The notes: generated by a model not told the origin, from the letters alone. A DNA stretch of 64,000 bases from Mortierella sp. BCC40632 (GCA_011634665.1 WAEK01000004.1:1661501-1725500); one strand, 5' to 3'. Counted from the first letter of the stretch, positions 44,296 to 56,215 are shown. A program made the numbers and translations.

Positions 44296-46190
44296 CGTAT
44301 CCTTTGCTCATCATCGTTCTACGGCGCTTATGTTCCAAGCTAGCAATGACCAGTGCGGGTTCTTCCTCATGATCCCTGGGTCTTTTCTGGAGGCGGTTAG
44401 AACGGCGGATCGTGGTACTGGGGTTGGGGATTCCTGAGTCATCTTCGTCACCACTGGATACCATATCGCGCTCTCCCAATTCGGAGTGATCAACGTTGCT
44501 GTCAGTTTCTCCTCCTGGATTCTCTGCAGGGTCTGCGGGATTAAATTCCATGGTGGGCATATGTAAAGGCGGCCCAGTCCTTTCCAAGAATGTTGAAGTG
44601 CATTCTGTGCTACTGCTTCCGGATCGTACTTCCAAGACATAAAAGTTCTTCAGCTTCGTGTTGGTCCTTGAGGCGAAGAGGTCGATGTGATGAGGTCCCC
44701 ATTTTTCGTCTATCTTCTGGAAGGTGTCGTGGTGGATGCTCCATTCCAACTGACTCTGCAATTGACGGCTGGGAGGGTCGGCTGGGTTGAACTCCGAAGG
44801 GACGAATGCTGTCGTGATCGATGTTCCTGTCTCCAAGCAATGTGTCCATATTCGGTCTGCTAGTGCCATCAGTTCCGGTGAGCGGGTCCCCCCAAACTTG
44901 TTGATGTAAGCGATCGTTGTCGTGTTGTCGCAGTAAATTAGTAGTCTCTTTCCTTGAAACTGTGGTTGAGTGACTGTGTACCATATCACCATAAGCTCCT
45001 TCAAGTTGATATGTGTCGTCGACATTTGTTTGTCCCATGTTCCTGACAATGAGTGATGATCCTGAACTATCCCCATCCTGTATCCGAGGCATCGGTGTAA
45101 ATCTCTGCTTCCGGAGGTTGATGGATCCATGTGAGTCCGTTCCATGATTGCAAGCCTTCGATCCACCATTGAAGGTCCTCCTGGGCTAGTGTCGTCAGTG
45201 AAATAGATCCCGTCCATGAAATCCCCCGTTGAAGGGCTTCGTTCTTCACTTGGACCAGGTTCTGGCATCTGAGTCTTGCTGGTAGTACTGCTGCTGTCAT
45301 AGCGAGCGCTTTTTCCGATGAAGGACGAGAGGGCTTTCAGCGTCATCTTGCTCTTCTTGACCATCTTGGAGGCTTCTCTCCTGATGTCGCGGATCTTTTT
45401 TCTTTTGGGTACTGCGAGCGTCATCTTCTTCGAGTCTATCACGAAGCCCAGGTGTGAAATCGACTGTGTGGGTTCCAGATGAGACTTGCTCTCTTTCACT
45501 AGGAATCCGAGCGACTTCAGCTTGTCGAGAACTTGTCTTGTTGCCTTCAAGGACTGCTCCCCTGTTCCTGGCCACTATCAGTAGATCGTCTAGGTATGCT
45601 GTAATCCTTATTCCCTTGCGCCGAGCCCATCTGAGGATCGGTTTGAGCATCTTCGTAAAGACGTAAGGCGCTAAGGAGAGACCGAAGGGTAGCACGCGGA
45701 ACTGGTATTGTTTCCCTTTCCAATGGAACTGTAAGTATTTTCTGGAAGTCTCGTGAATGAGAACATGGAGGAATGCATCCTGGAGATCCACACTGGTCAT
45801 GTAGTCTCCCTTGTTGATCAAACTGCAAACCGTCTTTATGCTCTCCATCTTGAAGTGTTTCTGATGTACATACTGGTTTAGAGGTCGGAGATTGAGCACT
45901 GGTCTCAAGTCGCCTGTCTTTTTTGGGATCGTAAATATTCGGCTCGTAAATCCATTTTCGGTAGCTTCCTCTATCGCGCGTTTATCTAGTAGGGCGAGGA
46001 TTTCCATTTCGATCGTTTCCGTTTCCTTGTTCTGTCGTGGGTGGTGGTGTCTGGGGTGAGGACTGTCTGGCGGGAGGGATGTGAATGGGATTTTGAATCC
46101 ACTTTCGATAGTTTGACGAACCCAGTTTTCGTCTGTGAGTTTTTCCCATGCTGCCTGAAACCTGTGTAGGCGTCCCCCCTACTGGCGTCC
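44123..46190 (-). CDS. DIRS reverse transcriptase / RNase H (frameshifts)
   Basis: RT begins near 46190 (WVRQTIESGFKIPF) and continues through VLNLRPLNQYV and YLDDLLIVA (about 45570) to 45297 in one frame. The thumb and RNase H continue in the frame 45550-44123, with HINLKELMVIWYTV and YCDNTTTIAYINKFGG and the post-RNase H HHIDLFASRTNTKL. Two or more frame switches are present near 45560 and 45290-45070. Confidence 0.85.
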
Positions 46191-47255
46191 CCGGCCTCGA
46201 CCGCGTCCTCTCGGGTTCGAGGCTTGCTGAAAAGACTGGCGGTTGCTGTCGCCACTGGGAGGCTGGTGAGACTCTGATGCAGAGTTGTTGTTTCTTTTGG
46301 CCCGAATTGTCTGTGCCGTTGTTGTTTCCTTCGTAACTACGGTTGCCTTGGTTGCCATAATTGTTATTCCGGAAGTTACCTCTGTTTTGCCTCTGAAACT
46401 GCCTTTGTCGTTTTGACCTGTCGCTTTTTTAAGTGACTTGGTAAACTTCTGTTGGTCGATAAAGTCCTGGTGCGTGAGAATTGGGCTCCTTCCGTTGGGG
46501 TCTGTTGGTGGAATGACATTCTTGTCCCTGTAAATTGCTTGGGTACGAAGTTGTCCAATTTCAGTGCTGAGTGCGGCGAGGTTGTATCGAAGAATGTCCA
46601 GCGTCTCCAGAGTGTTGGACGTGATCGGGTCATCTGGATCAGCTGCTGTCGAGGAAAGGATGGCATGTACTGTCGCATCAATTGGTCGTGTAAGGTGTGC
46701 CAATTTTGTTTGCAGTGTAGCAAGTTCTTGGTCTCTCTTCTGAAGGTGTTTGGAAGTGTTGAGGTTGGAGGGAAGCACCGGTGCTGTGTATTCAACGCCT
46801 CGCACACGAGGGAAGTGTTTAATGTCAGTGTAACCGTCGTCTTCGTCCCATTTGGGATGGGCATGGAATTCCTGTCGATGTTTGAAGCTGGGAAGATACT
46901 CTTCAAGCCTTTCGTAGGGTTCGAGGATTGGGACGTTCGGATTGGTCGTAAGGTGAGGGTCTTTGACTTCGTTTGCTGGAGGTGTAGCGTTAGCCTGTCG
47001 AAGAGCTGGGGCCAGAGCTGCCACCAAGGCTTGGATGTCCTGAGGGGTGAGGGTGGAAGGGAGAGTGAACTGTGTATGTTGGGTGGGGTTATCGCCTTGA
47101 GAATGTTGAATGGGGTTACCATTCGAAGGTTGGTGAGTGGGGTTACCACTCTGGGAAGATTCTGGTGTAGTAAGGTCATTGATCATTTCATAAATGTGCT
47201 CGAGCGGACGTGTTCCTGCGAGAGAAAGAAAGATGAAGAGTCCAGGGATAGCCAA
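46179..47255 (-). CDS. DIRS gag-like protein
   Basis: An intact 358-codon minus-strand frame. The N-terminal extension overlaps the inverted repeat, so a later Met (MINDLTTPESSQ, 47186) is also possible. It is Gln/Asn/Pro-rich, with a central helical region (LATLQTKLAHLTRPIDATVH) and an RGRGRGR C terminus for RNA binding. Its end abuts the RT frame. Confidence 0.75.
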   Translation of the reverse strand: MAIPGLFIFLSLAGTRPLEHIYEMINDLTTPESSQSGNPTHQPSNGNPIQHSQGDNPTQHTQFTLPSTLTPQDIQALVAALAPALRQANATPPANEVKDPHLTTNPNVPILEPYERLEEYLPSFKHRQEFHAHPKWDEDDGYTDIKHFPRVRGVEYTAPVLPSNLNTSKHLQKRDQELATLQTKLAHLTRPIDATVHAILSSTAADPDDPITSNTLETLDILRYNLAALSTEIGQLRTQAIYRDKNVIPPTDPNGRSPILTHQDFIDQQKFTKSLKKATGQNDKGSFRGKTEVTSGITIMATKATVVTKETTTAQTIRAKRNNNSASESHQPPSGDSNRQSFQQASNPRGRGRGRGRQ

Positions 47256-47344
47256 GTGAGGTATTTCTAGCTAGATTTTCTTTATTTTATTTGTATCTCG
47301 AGTGGAATTAAAGAAAGAAGGATTACACAGTATAGGGTCGCAGT
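47225..47344. repeat. DIRS inverted terminal repeat, right
   Basis: Partner of 43070-43189; followed by 16 bases unique to this end. Confidence 0.9.
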
Positions 47345-47360
47345 CCCTATGAAGGATAAT

Positions 47361-47939
47361 AAAGCAAAATAAACTTTCCTCATTTTTTGGAACTGCTCAA
47401 ACGCTTGATGAATCTTGACTTATCGGCTCTTACGAATCTAGGGCGAACTTGTGAGAGCCAAAAACGCGTTGTTCGCCGAGTCTTTGTAGGTGAAATTAAA
47501 CCTACGAGCGAAGTCAGGTAGCAGGTCGTGTTCCTTTCCATGCTCCTTACTCTCCTTAGCCCAGCTGGATGTGTTGGATGTGCGAAGACATATCGCACCC
47601 GCAAAGCTTGGAGCACAGGCAGAGCTGTGATGTAGAATTCAGCACTATTAACTCGGGACAGAAAGTAGAGGTTTAAAAATGCTTCTGACAAATATACATT
47701 ACATGCAAGAATAGTTTGGACAGGTGAAGAGAGAACGAGCGATCCATTCTTCCACCATTATCGCAACCAACAAATGGCTGGGCAGAGTCCAGTAGTGTAC
47801 ACTACCAAGTGTATCTGCTACAACTCAAGAAGTCGGGTCGCATGTGACAAGTTGATTTTGCATGGGTGGAAAGAAGAAATAGCATACTTACACACAAAGA
47901 AATGTGTAAAATGGTGGCAAGTGAGCTGGTGTGTAAATA

Positions 47940-48025
<86 letters not shown>

Positions 48026-48377
48026 GAAAAAAGTGCAAGGGTGGAAAAGCAGTCAATCATGTGTTCACTCATTATGCTTCAAGGTCTCGGTGATGCACCC
48101 TCTGTTTTCCATGTTTCCATGTTTCCTTGCAATGTCATCCTTTCCTTCCCCTCTCCTCCATCGCCTCCGCTGCTTGACCTTACTCTTTCATTTTCATCAT
48201 CTTATCTATTTTTTTTGCCACCATTTCCACACCTCCACACCTTCTTCGTCTTGGCCCTTTTCCATCTCTTTTTTTGCTTTTTAGTCCCACCCTCTTCTCT
48301 TCTCTTCTATCCCTCGCTTTCTCTACAGCCCGCAACTCTTCACTCTTTTTGCAACCATCGTTTCCTTCCCCTCAGTG
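47361..48377. other. Mostly non-coding; possible upstream exon remnant and GA microsatellite
   Basis: On the minus strand about 47545-47440 reads EHGKEHDLLPDFARRF in a coding-like frame, perhaps an upstream exon of the gene broken by the DIRS. A (GA)n microsatellite lies at 47944-48017. A pyrimidine-rich stretch before 48378 could be a promoter or leader. Confidence 0.35.
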
Positions 48378-48570
48378 ATGCTTCGCACCATGACTTCCAG
48401 CACATTGACCTTGCTCTGCCTTGTTGATGGAGAGAATATCGCGTTCCCTGTCTCAGCCTCGACTGCAGTGACATTAGGAGAACTCAAAGACCTAAGGCTA
48501 AAAAGACACTCCACTTTGACGGTGTAGCTGCTGCTGGGCTCTTCCTCTGGCGCGTCTCCAGTGTTTATTG
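48378..48570 (+). pseudogene. Crinkler-type N-terminal fragment
   Basis: ATG 48390 (or 48378) opens MTSSTLTLLCLVDGENIAFP. After VTLGELKDL a small frame change continues as KAKKTLHFDGVAAAGLFLW and then RVS. This order (LxLxCLVDGE, GELKDLI-K, LTLWRV) is the ubiquitin-like header of Crinkler (CRN) proteins, which are secreted or host-directed effectors in oomycetes and widespread in early fungi. The frame break at about 48497 and the lack of a downstream effector domain make it a relic, or the first exon of a gene with an unplaced intron (GTGTTT after RVS). Confidence 0.55.
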
Positions 48571-48674
48571 TGTTTCTGTGCGTGCGTGGGTATGCCATTG
48601 AGGACTACAATAGACGAGAAATAGATCAAGAAAGGAAAACATGGAGGAGGTGAGGAAGACGTTGTAAGTGAAGG

Positions 48675-48707
<33 letters not shown>

Positions 48708-49073
48708 CAGTAAGAATTCTCTATCCTCTTTGGACTAGCGCTCATTGATAGACATCATTTGGTACTTGATATAGTACCATTCAACAAAGTGAAGATGCTA
48801 TTAGTACCTCCTCCCTCCAAAAATAACCCAAGGACTGACTGAATGGTCATTCTCAACCTTCCAGGGCGCTAACGGTATCGAGAAACATAACTGCCTCTTG
48901 ATTTTGAACGATAGGAACTAACATTTTTTTCCCGTAGCATTCAGTCATGAGATCCGAGTAAGCCCTGGTGCCATCTTTCTGGGGTCTCCTGGGATCATGG
49001 TAGTCTTTATTCAAGGCAAATCAGATAGGCGTGATATGGTAGGGAGAGAGATTTGAATGTCGCATATAGCCTT
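48571..49073. other. No gene seen
   Basis: Contains a poly(T) run at about 48679-48707. No convincing ORF. Confidence 0.4.
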
Positions 49074-49095
49074 ATTTTTTTTTTTTTTTTTTTTT

Positions 49096-51014
49096 TCAAG
49101 CATGAGTAGAAGAATGCAATCTAACAAGAGTTTCTCGCCCCACCACCTCATCTCGCTGTTCTAGTCTCCGGATTCTTCTCTGTTCTCCTGCCAAAAACAA
49201 GGCGTTCTCAATCTCAGTCTCCGCACGAAGACTGGGCAAAGGAGACTGGATCCGTTGCAATGCTGGGGAAGGCTGCATGGCCACTACTGAGAAAAACGCT
49301 TCGTTCGTGAACGTTTGCTTTCCTGTCACCAAATTCTCGGAATCAACAAAGACATAGACCTCCATACTGGATTGGAATACACGGGTAACGATCGAGCGCA
49401 TCGTTAAGCAATCTCCTGTGGAGATGGAGACGAGTCATCAGCTAGAGAGTTAGAGAATAGAGCTCAAGATAGCGTCTCTCTTGAATAGGAATAGAAAAAT
49501 GCACTCCTTACCAATCATAGTCTTTCTGTGGAACTGAAGAGAGTCAATACTGGCATGACGATAAGTAAAGAAGGCGAATTAGTAAAAGAGTCCAAGTAAA
49601 AATCTGCTACTCCATTATCGTCTAGACATTCCGATACCTAGCCGTGACAATAGGGACATGAGCAAACCGACTCGCTGAGACTGCAGCGACGTTCTCCATC
49701 CATTTCATAACCTGACCACCAAAGGTAATCGAAAGAGAGTTGGCATGTTGAGGAAGAACAAGTTGGACCGACTCTGCAAATGTCGATCGCATCGTCACAC
49801 TGGTCTGTCCTTGCTCAGTCCGAGGCAATTCCTGATCCAGACTAATGGTCCAACCCCTCATCTGATCTCGGATATCGCTCAGCATTGAAATCTCTTCGTC
49901 CCGATCTAACTTGGACTGTTGAAGTCGTTGTTCCCGTCTTCGTTGTGCCATATTGTATCGCTCAATATCAATGGCTGTCACAGGCTCGATCGCTGGCAGT
50001 TGAACACTTTGTTGTTGTTGACCCTCGGTCTTGGAGCTTGACCTGGGCAAGGCAAAGCTGAATCGTCGGGCTGCAGGGGAGTTGGCCAAGAAGGCAGGTT
50101 CGGGGGGTTGATCTGCAGGGCTGATTCCATTCTGGGTCGCTGAAGAGGCACCCAACTTGGGTGGTGTTCTTGTAGGGGGAAGTGGTGTCATATTCAAAAG
50201 TGGAGGCTGTGGCAAGGCGACGAAGGTGAGGTAAGCATGACAACAGTATTGCCGTTTGGCTGATAAGAGATCTTCTGTGATGACTCTGACGCCCACTTCC
50301 ATTGAGGTTTTCCAGGCTCGGTTTACACTTGCTTGGAGGATTACAATGTTCTGAAGAGTGATTGGGCTTACAAAGTGCACCGCATCAACGCTTCGAGTCA
50401 CCTATTGAGGATACCATTGTCGTTGGGGTTTTTTTTCTTTGTGAATAGAGATTCTAAGGGACAGCCAATGAAGAGTGGCAGTGGAGCGTTCGACATACTG
50501 CTGGATAGACACCATGCTTCTTTGCTGCAATGCCTGCTGCAATATCGATCCAGGAGAGGACCGTGCCTAATATTATGAACACCAGTACGGCTGTGGGTAT
50601 TTGTGCTTATTAATGTTGGGTTAGACCTTAAAGAGCCAATGCGTACCTCCAAGGCAGTAGCCACGACTATCGCAATGAGAAGGAACAACGATCTCTGTCA
50701 TTGTGACCCTGATTTAGAGAATACATGTTAGAAGAGAGGGATAGAGAGAGAGATAAAGAAGGTCGACAGTAATAAGTAGGGGTAATGAATGATCCTGCAC
50801 AATGGTGCCTTGGATTTGGAAAGGGGGGTGAGATTTAGGGTCACGGATAGCATTGGTGAGAACATGGCAGATGAACCTGCCTCGAGTCAGATGTCTTTCT
50901 AGACTCTGGAATCTCTGGCCGCCATGGCAGTGCAGGCTGCGGAGCAATCTGTGGGAGAGGGTCAGCATCACCCCAGCCCAAGATGCTCCTCAGAAAAGTA
51001 ACTAAACTGTCCAT
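49096..51014 (-). CDS. Acyl-CoA thioesterase, double hot-dog type
   Basis: Six exons join in phase: 51014-50881, 50708-50647, 50566-50499, 50401-49638, 49549-49512 and 49415-49096, giving about 461 aa. The first intron uses a GC donor (GAG|GCAGGT); the others are GT-AG. The first hot-dog domain has VTMTEIVVPSHCDSRGYCLGG and SWIDIAAGIAAKKH. The second has VQLVLPQHANSLSITFGGQV and MKWMENVAAVSASRFA. These are the paired signatures of the ACOT/BFIT thioesterase family, which hydrolyse acyl-CoA to free acid and CoA. About 110 residues of low-complexity linker separate the domains, unusually long. The first residues (MDSLVTFLRSILGWG) are hydrophobic, perhaps a targeting segment. The TGA stop is followed directly by about 20 A. 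Confidence 0.85.
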
Positions 51015-51484
51015 TGCTGATGTATCCTTTATATTTAGAGCGAGAGAGTGAGTGGGAGAGAGTGCATGTGTATATAGGAGAGAGCGAGAGAGAGTGAGAG
51101 AGTGAGATGGAGTGCTGTTGTTGTGAGCGAACCCAGGATGATCTGACTCTTGGCAGCTACAAGACAATTGTACCCACTCTGACCTGTCTCTCTCTCTCTC
51201 TCTCTCCTCTGTCTCTCTCTCTCTCACTCTCTCTCCCTCTCTCTTTCGCCCCTTTTTTTTGGGAGTGAGCTCAGGTTTTGCGCATCCCACATGACCTTCT
51301 CTCCGACATCAGGTACACACACCACGTCTCACGCATTCTCTTTCCTCTTCCTCTACTTCTTCTCAACACTTCTGTTGTGTCTCCATGAACAATCCATGAA
51401 TCCTCCTTGACCTTTTTCCTCTTTTTCTCGGGCCTCTCTCCTTCGTCCTGCTTCTCCATCCTCGAATAGTCAAGTATCTTTCAG
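51015..51484. promoter_or_regulatory. Divergent intergenic promoter region
   Basis: 470 bp between the starts of the thioesterase (minus) and the Byr4-like gene (plus). It contains GA-rich (51035-51105) and CT-rich (51186-51245) tracts that could keep the region open, but no specific site is assigned. Confidence 0.4.
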
Positions 51485-54318
51485 ATGCATGCATTCCACC
51501 CCCGTGAAGCCTCCGGACCAGGAGCCGCCCCATCACTCTCACCTATCACTCCTCTCTCGCTTCAACCTGATGACCCATGCACTCCCCATTCATTCGCCAT
51601 TGAATGTTACCGAGAATCCACTACCAATGGAACCCCGCCCGAGGTCGAGTCCTGGGACAATGCCTTTGAACTCGACACCCCTCTTTACTTGGAGCAGATC
51701 CTGGACCAGCTGCAGCACACGTTTCCACGTTCACCCCTGTCCGAAGTGTCGGAACAAAGCGACTATTTCCAGCCACACAGCCACAACAGACACTCACAAG
51801 ACGCGATCTCCGCTGCGGGGACCTTGGCTGTCCCCAAGTGGTCAACAGGGTTCACAAAGAGCTCCGCCAATGGAGCCGATGGCTTGTGCCCAGTGACTGG
51901 AGTCCGATCGATCTATCCTTTAGACGGGATTCCGCCTCTTTCAAAACCCTATCCAGCTGCTACACGAAACCACCCAACCGTGGGAGTCATTGCTCCAGTC
52001 GATCCAACTCTTGCCACTTGTACCCATACTCAGACTTCTAGACCATCCCCTCTTGACGACAGAGCGTCGTCATCGTCCAGTTCGACGCCTAGCGTTACCC
52101 CATCCATTCCATTGTTGTATGATAGGAAACGCCGTCCAATGCTGCCACACAAGAGCAGCGAGGAAAATCCTGTCCAGACCTCCAAGCCAATGACTACCAT
52201 CACCCAGGAGATGATGCTATCTCATTTTTCTGATTACACTGGGATCGTTACTCGTATCAATCCTATCAAGCGTGTGGCAGCCTGGGTGGACGACTTGGAT
52301 GATCTGGAGGTTCCCGAGCTACAGGATCTCGACTTTAACAAAGTACGATCCACTCTTGCAAAACTTCAGTCACCTCCTACAGCATTGGAATCCGTTGGTT
52401 CATGGGACACCGAGAGTGAGAGCTCTTCTTCTGTAGGCAGTGGCTCCATATCTCGCTCACGACAAGAGGGGAATAGACCAGATGACCTCGATCTCCCCCG
52501 ACGACTCTCCCATCTAAAGGAAAGCTCTCGCTTGGAAGAAGAAGTAGGCGCCATTGATTCATCCTCTCTTCTTCATGAGAGTCCCGAGTTGTTATCCATG
52601 GATCGTGTATCCGATTTTGAAATGAAATTTGAGTTCATAGGACCAAAAGCAAGTGTCGGGAATGAGGGACTGTCCCCAATCCTAGTCCCTGAAGGATCGG
52701 CCATCAAACAGCCGCTTTTTATCTCTCATAGCCCTGTTGCTTCTGAGGCGCCTGCTTTCGGAGAAGGCCTATCTCATCAGGAAGACCAAGAAGCTTTTTG
52801 GGATGATTTAGATATTGGAGATGAAAGTTTTGTCAAGGGTAAGGGCTGGAATCGGAATGTCATCAACAGGGCCGTGATTTCAGGACGAGGTGGAGGCCTT
52901 TCACGAATCCAGCGTGAGGTCGTGCCATTAAAAGAGTTTATTGCCCTGCCTTCAAGGATCCCTCGTCTCTGCCGAGCGCCTGGAGATACCTCACGTCCGG
53001 TTACTCCCGCTGCGACTCTTTCCAGGGCCATATCTAGCCATGTCGAAATACCTCATCGTACCATCAGCTCAAAATCATCATTACCACGATTGAAGAGACC
53101 AAGCACAACCTCAAAAAGTCTTCTCGGAGGCCCGTTTCCTTCGCCATCACTTCTGGGGGGACCTAGTCCTGCGCCCAGCACAACTCTGGTCTCGCAGACA
53201 TCGGCCTCTAGTGTCGGCTATGTTTCTTCAAGTAGAAGGTCCTCCCTCCAGTCCAGGGACGGCCTTCCTAGCTTCAAGACGTCGTCCTTGGCCATGCACT
53301 TGGTGTCCTTTATTGACCATCAGGACGTTCAGAGCAAAGAAAGTCAAGCTGTACAAACAAAGAAAGAACCACTGCCTCCAAAGGCGAGACCAAATCAAGG
53401 ATCAGGCGGGTTTAGGTCCCTCCTCGAACTTCGATTTTTTACCAACAAACTTGACTTTGGAAGGGCACGGTTCTTTTCGAGGGCGGTGCCTCCTATCTCA
53501 GAGCCCCCTGTAGAGTATTCTTCAACAATAGAAACGCTCCAGGAGCAGCCCAGTATGGAGGACGAAGTTAGCACTCCAGGACAAGAGTCTGTCTCTGACG
53601 TCCCTTCAAGAGCGCTCACAGGTTCTACTGCGTGGGATCTTGACGCGGGCAACGATTACTATTCTCTGTCGAGAAAGACGACTAACTTGGACCATCGTTC
53701 TGCGCCCACGAACGATTATTCGACCAATGGGCCCGAGCGGATACCTAGGCGGTTGTTTTTGAAGCGATCTACGAAGCCAAGTGTCTTTGGGGATGGATCC
53801 GAGCTTGATCAGTTGGACAATTTGCCAATATTCGAGTTGAATGGATATAGAGAAGACCATTGGTCTCCTAAACCACGCCTCAATCCACTGGAACAGATTC
53901 AAATACCATTGACCGATAAGCAAAATACAAGCCCTGAGGAGACGCAACGGTCTGCTTCACCGATTGAAGAGTCTACCACAGGAGGTAGTGTTTACTTCAC
54001 AGTGGGGGTGGAAAAAAACAAAGTGTACTGCGTGGTGCAAGTATGATGTGTTTTTGGCGTTGGTTCTTCTTAACCTAAATTATTCTTTCTCTCTCTCTCT
54101 CTCTCTCTCATTTATGAGAACAGAGCCAACAAGTTCATCCATGATTAGGAGATCAAGATCACTTCGAAAGTCTCTCTTTGACATCTTTGGCCCTAATCAA
54201 GGCGCGACCGAGGACACGAATGGAAGTGTATGTGAACCAGGTGGTCTCTCGCTCGCTCTCTCGTTCTCCGCATATTCTATCGATTGATTGAAAACCATTC
54301 AAACAGCTCACCTCACCA

Positions 54319-54358
<40 letters not shown>

Positions 54359-56043
54359 CGCGCAGGGAAAAGAGCAAGAGGAGATCTATTGTAGGTCCCA
54401 CTTTGATCCGATACCTCTCCCAGTCCAAGTTACGCACGACGCCCGAAACAGGATCCAACCGTAACGAAGAACCATGGAAAAGTGATAACGATACCCATCA
54501 GGACCGACAAGACCCCAATCAAGAAAACGATCACTACTTTTCTCGACCCCGTCGCCCCTTTGTTCACCCTGCCTCTCCACCTCATTCAATCCCTTCCTCT
54601 TTTCATCCACTCGGTGCCACCAATCGTCCAGCCTTGATCTCCAACATGAACCAGTACATGAAAAAACCTCGAGGTCAACCCCATGCTGTCGGAAAAATGA
54701 TTTTCGACCATGATCGAATGTGTTGGATCATCAACCCGGATTATCTCTTGCACAAACGTCGACATGTCTCTGGAGATACCACTCAATCACCCGACTTGGA
54801 CGAGACTTGGGGTGATGAACCAAATGTCTTTGCAGACCTGAGTGATGATAGTGACTCAGGTCCTGATGAGGATGAGGTTGGATCCACAGAGATGCGTGGA
54901 CTTGGGTTTGGGGCAGCGAACAGCTTTGACTCTAGAAATGACCGTGGTCTAACTGGTCAGCTCTGGTCCCTACGACGACCAAGTCAAGAGTGCTCCGTCA
55001 GTAATGATCCCTTGACGAATACCCTGCGTCCAGGGTCTTCGATGGATGGCCATGAAGATCGACCCTCGGGCACGATTGGACATACCATCATCCCAAAATC
55101 CAGTCGCAAAAGCCTTAGTGCAGGTCATTTCGGAGGATTCTCGAATGGTGTGGGTGGAGGCGGATACAGTAGTCGGGGTGAGTTTGAGGTCGGGACCGAG
55201 TTTGATATCACAGCCTCGCTCTTGGAACAGTGTATGCAAGCCGAGGCTCAACATCGAAAGGAAGCTGGCAAGTTCTTTGCTCTACCCTGTGGACCCTCCC
55301 CTCAAAAGAAAAAACTAGCCCGAAAGGCATCAGCAAATCTCTTGAGATTGTCCAAGCCCTTGATCAAGAATAAGCCTGTCAAGGTGGCAGAACCAACTGT
55401 CGACTATGAGGAACAGGTGCGGTCAACCGTTCACAAGACGCCTGGACTCCCTTCTTTGACCAAATCTTGGCCACTCCGATCCAAAACGAAACCAGCTTCA
55501 CCGACCACACCCACTGGCATTGAGGAACTTGTTCAAAGTCCTGTCAAAAAACCAAAAGAGATTGGTCACCCCATTACCTTGAATCCTACTCCTGAGCCTT
55601 TGAATCTTTCAGGGGAACCACTCCGACGGACTTTTGGAAGGGCATCTCTATTGGCCACACTCCGAGCCAAGCCCTCGGCTTTTCATTCTGCTACGGTGGC
55701 AGAGCGAGGTCCTGCCCGGACACGACATTCCCATTGTGGGGCTCTTCCTTTTTCGACGACACTGGCAATCGCTCAGGGAGGACGAACCATGACCCGGGGT
55801 GGCATCCCAACACCATGGCATCATGCTGCATTCGAACCAAAGAGGTCAAGTTTTGATAAGGTGACCGAGATGGATCGGATCCAGGAGGAGAAAGATGATT
55901 ATATTGATCGAGGCTATCGACTCCTATCTACAGCTCGAGGGCGTCCTCCCATGATTTCCCAGATGGAACTCTTGCGTCAGTTTGAAGAGTGTGCGACCAA
56001 GTACCATAGGAGACAAAGGATAGGGAAGTTGTTGCTAGAATAA
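51485..56043 (+). CDS. Byr4/Bfa1-like mitotic-exit/septation regulator (probable)
   Basis: Three coding blocks: 51485 to about 53986 (or to 54041), about 54124-54217, and about 54381-56043, about 1,400 aa in all. Introns are inferred from GTAGTG or GTATGA donors, an ACAG acceptor, a GTATGTG donor, and an acceptor just past a long poly(T) tract; exact junctions are uncertain. The protein is largely disordered and Ser/Pro-rich. Diagnostic-looking parts are FWDDLDIGDESF near 52797, VGKMIFDHDRMCWI near 54690, a WGDEPNVFADLSDD acidic patch, EFEVGTEFDITASLLEQC near 55190 and AQHRKEAGKFFALP. Short tryptophan/acidic motifs and a C-terminal FDxxxMxWI segment recall Byr4/Bfa1, the GAP partner for the Spg1/Tem1 GTPase at spindle poles. 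The assignment rests on motif resemblance only. It could be another cell-polarity scaffold. Confidence 0.5.
54320..54360. repeat. Long poly(T) tract in an intron
   Basis: About 39 T immediately before a CGCGCAG acceptor in the Byr4-like gene; it doubles as an extreme polypyrimidine tract. Confidence 0.85.
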
Positions 56044-56215
56044 ACAAGGCTCTTTTTCTTCTTCGTATATTTACACTTGACTGGTTTCTTTTTCCTTGAC
56101 TTTTGTAAATACAAGATAACAGGCCTAAAGAAAAAAAGGAAAAAAAAAGTGGGGATTGAAAAGGAAGAGATTAGAGTCAAAACTGGTTCTTGCTAGAGTG
56201 TACTCGAGACAGTCA

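Larger units (their letters stand above)
43024..47360 (-). mobile_element. DIRS-like tyrosine-recombinase retrotransposon
   Basis: About 4.3 kb with split inverted terminal repeats of about 120 bp (43070-43189 and 47225-47344), a 46-base left-specific extension and a 16-base right-specific extension. An internal complementary region at 43233-43329 is the reverse complement of the two outer ends joined. This is the replication architecture of DIRS elements. Genes on the minus strand are gag, RT-RNase H and a tyrosine recombinase. AT is present at both termini and once in the internal junction, consistent with recombinase-mediated integration without target duplication. Confidence 0.95.

Noticed and set aside
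47774..48427. 217-codon plus-strand ORF
   Set aside because: It runs through a (GA)n microsatellite and a CT-rich leader. Only the short Crinkler-like stretch in another frame is credible.
51030..51290. Upstream extension of the thioesterase first exon
   Set aside because: The extension is GA/CT repeat translation; the Met at 51014 gives a sensible start.
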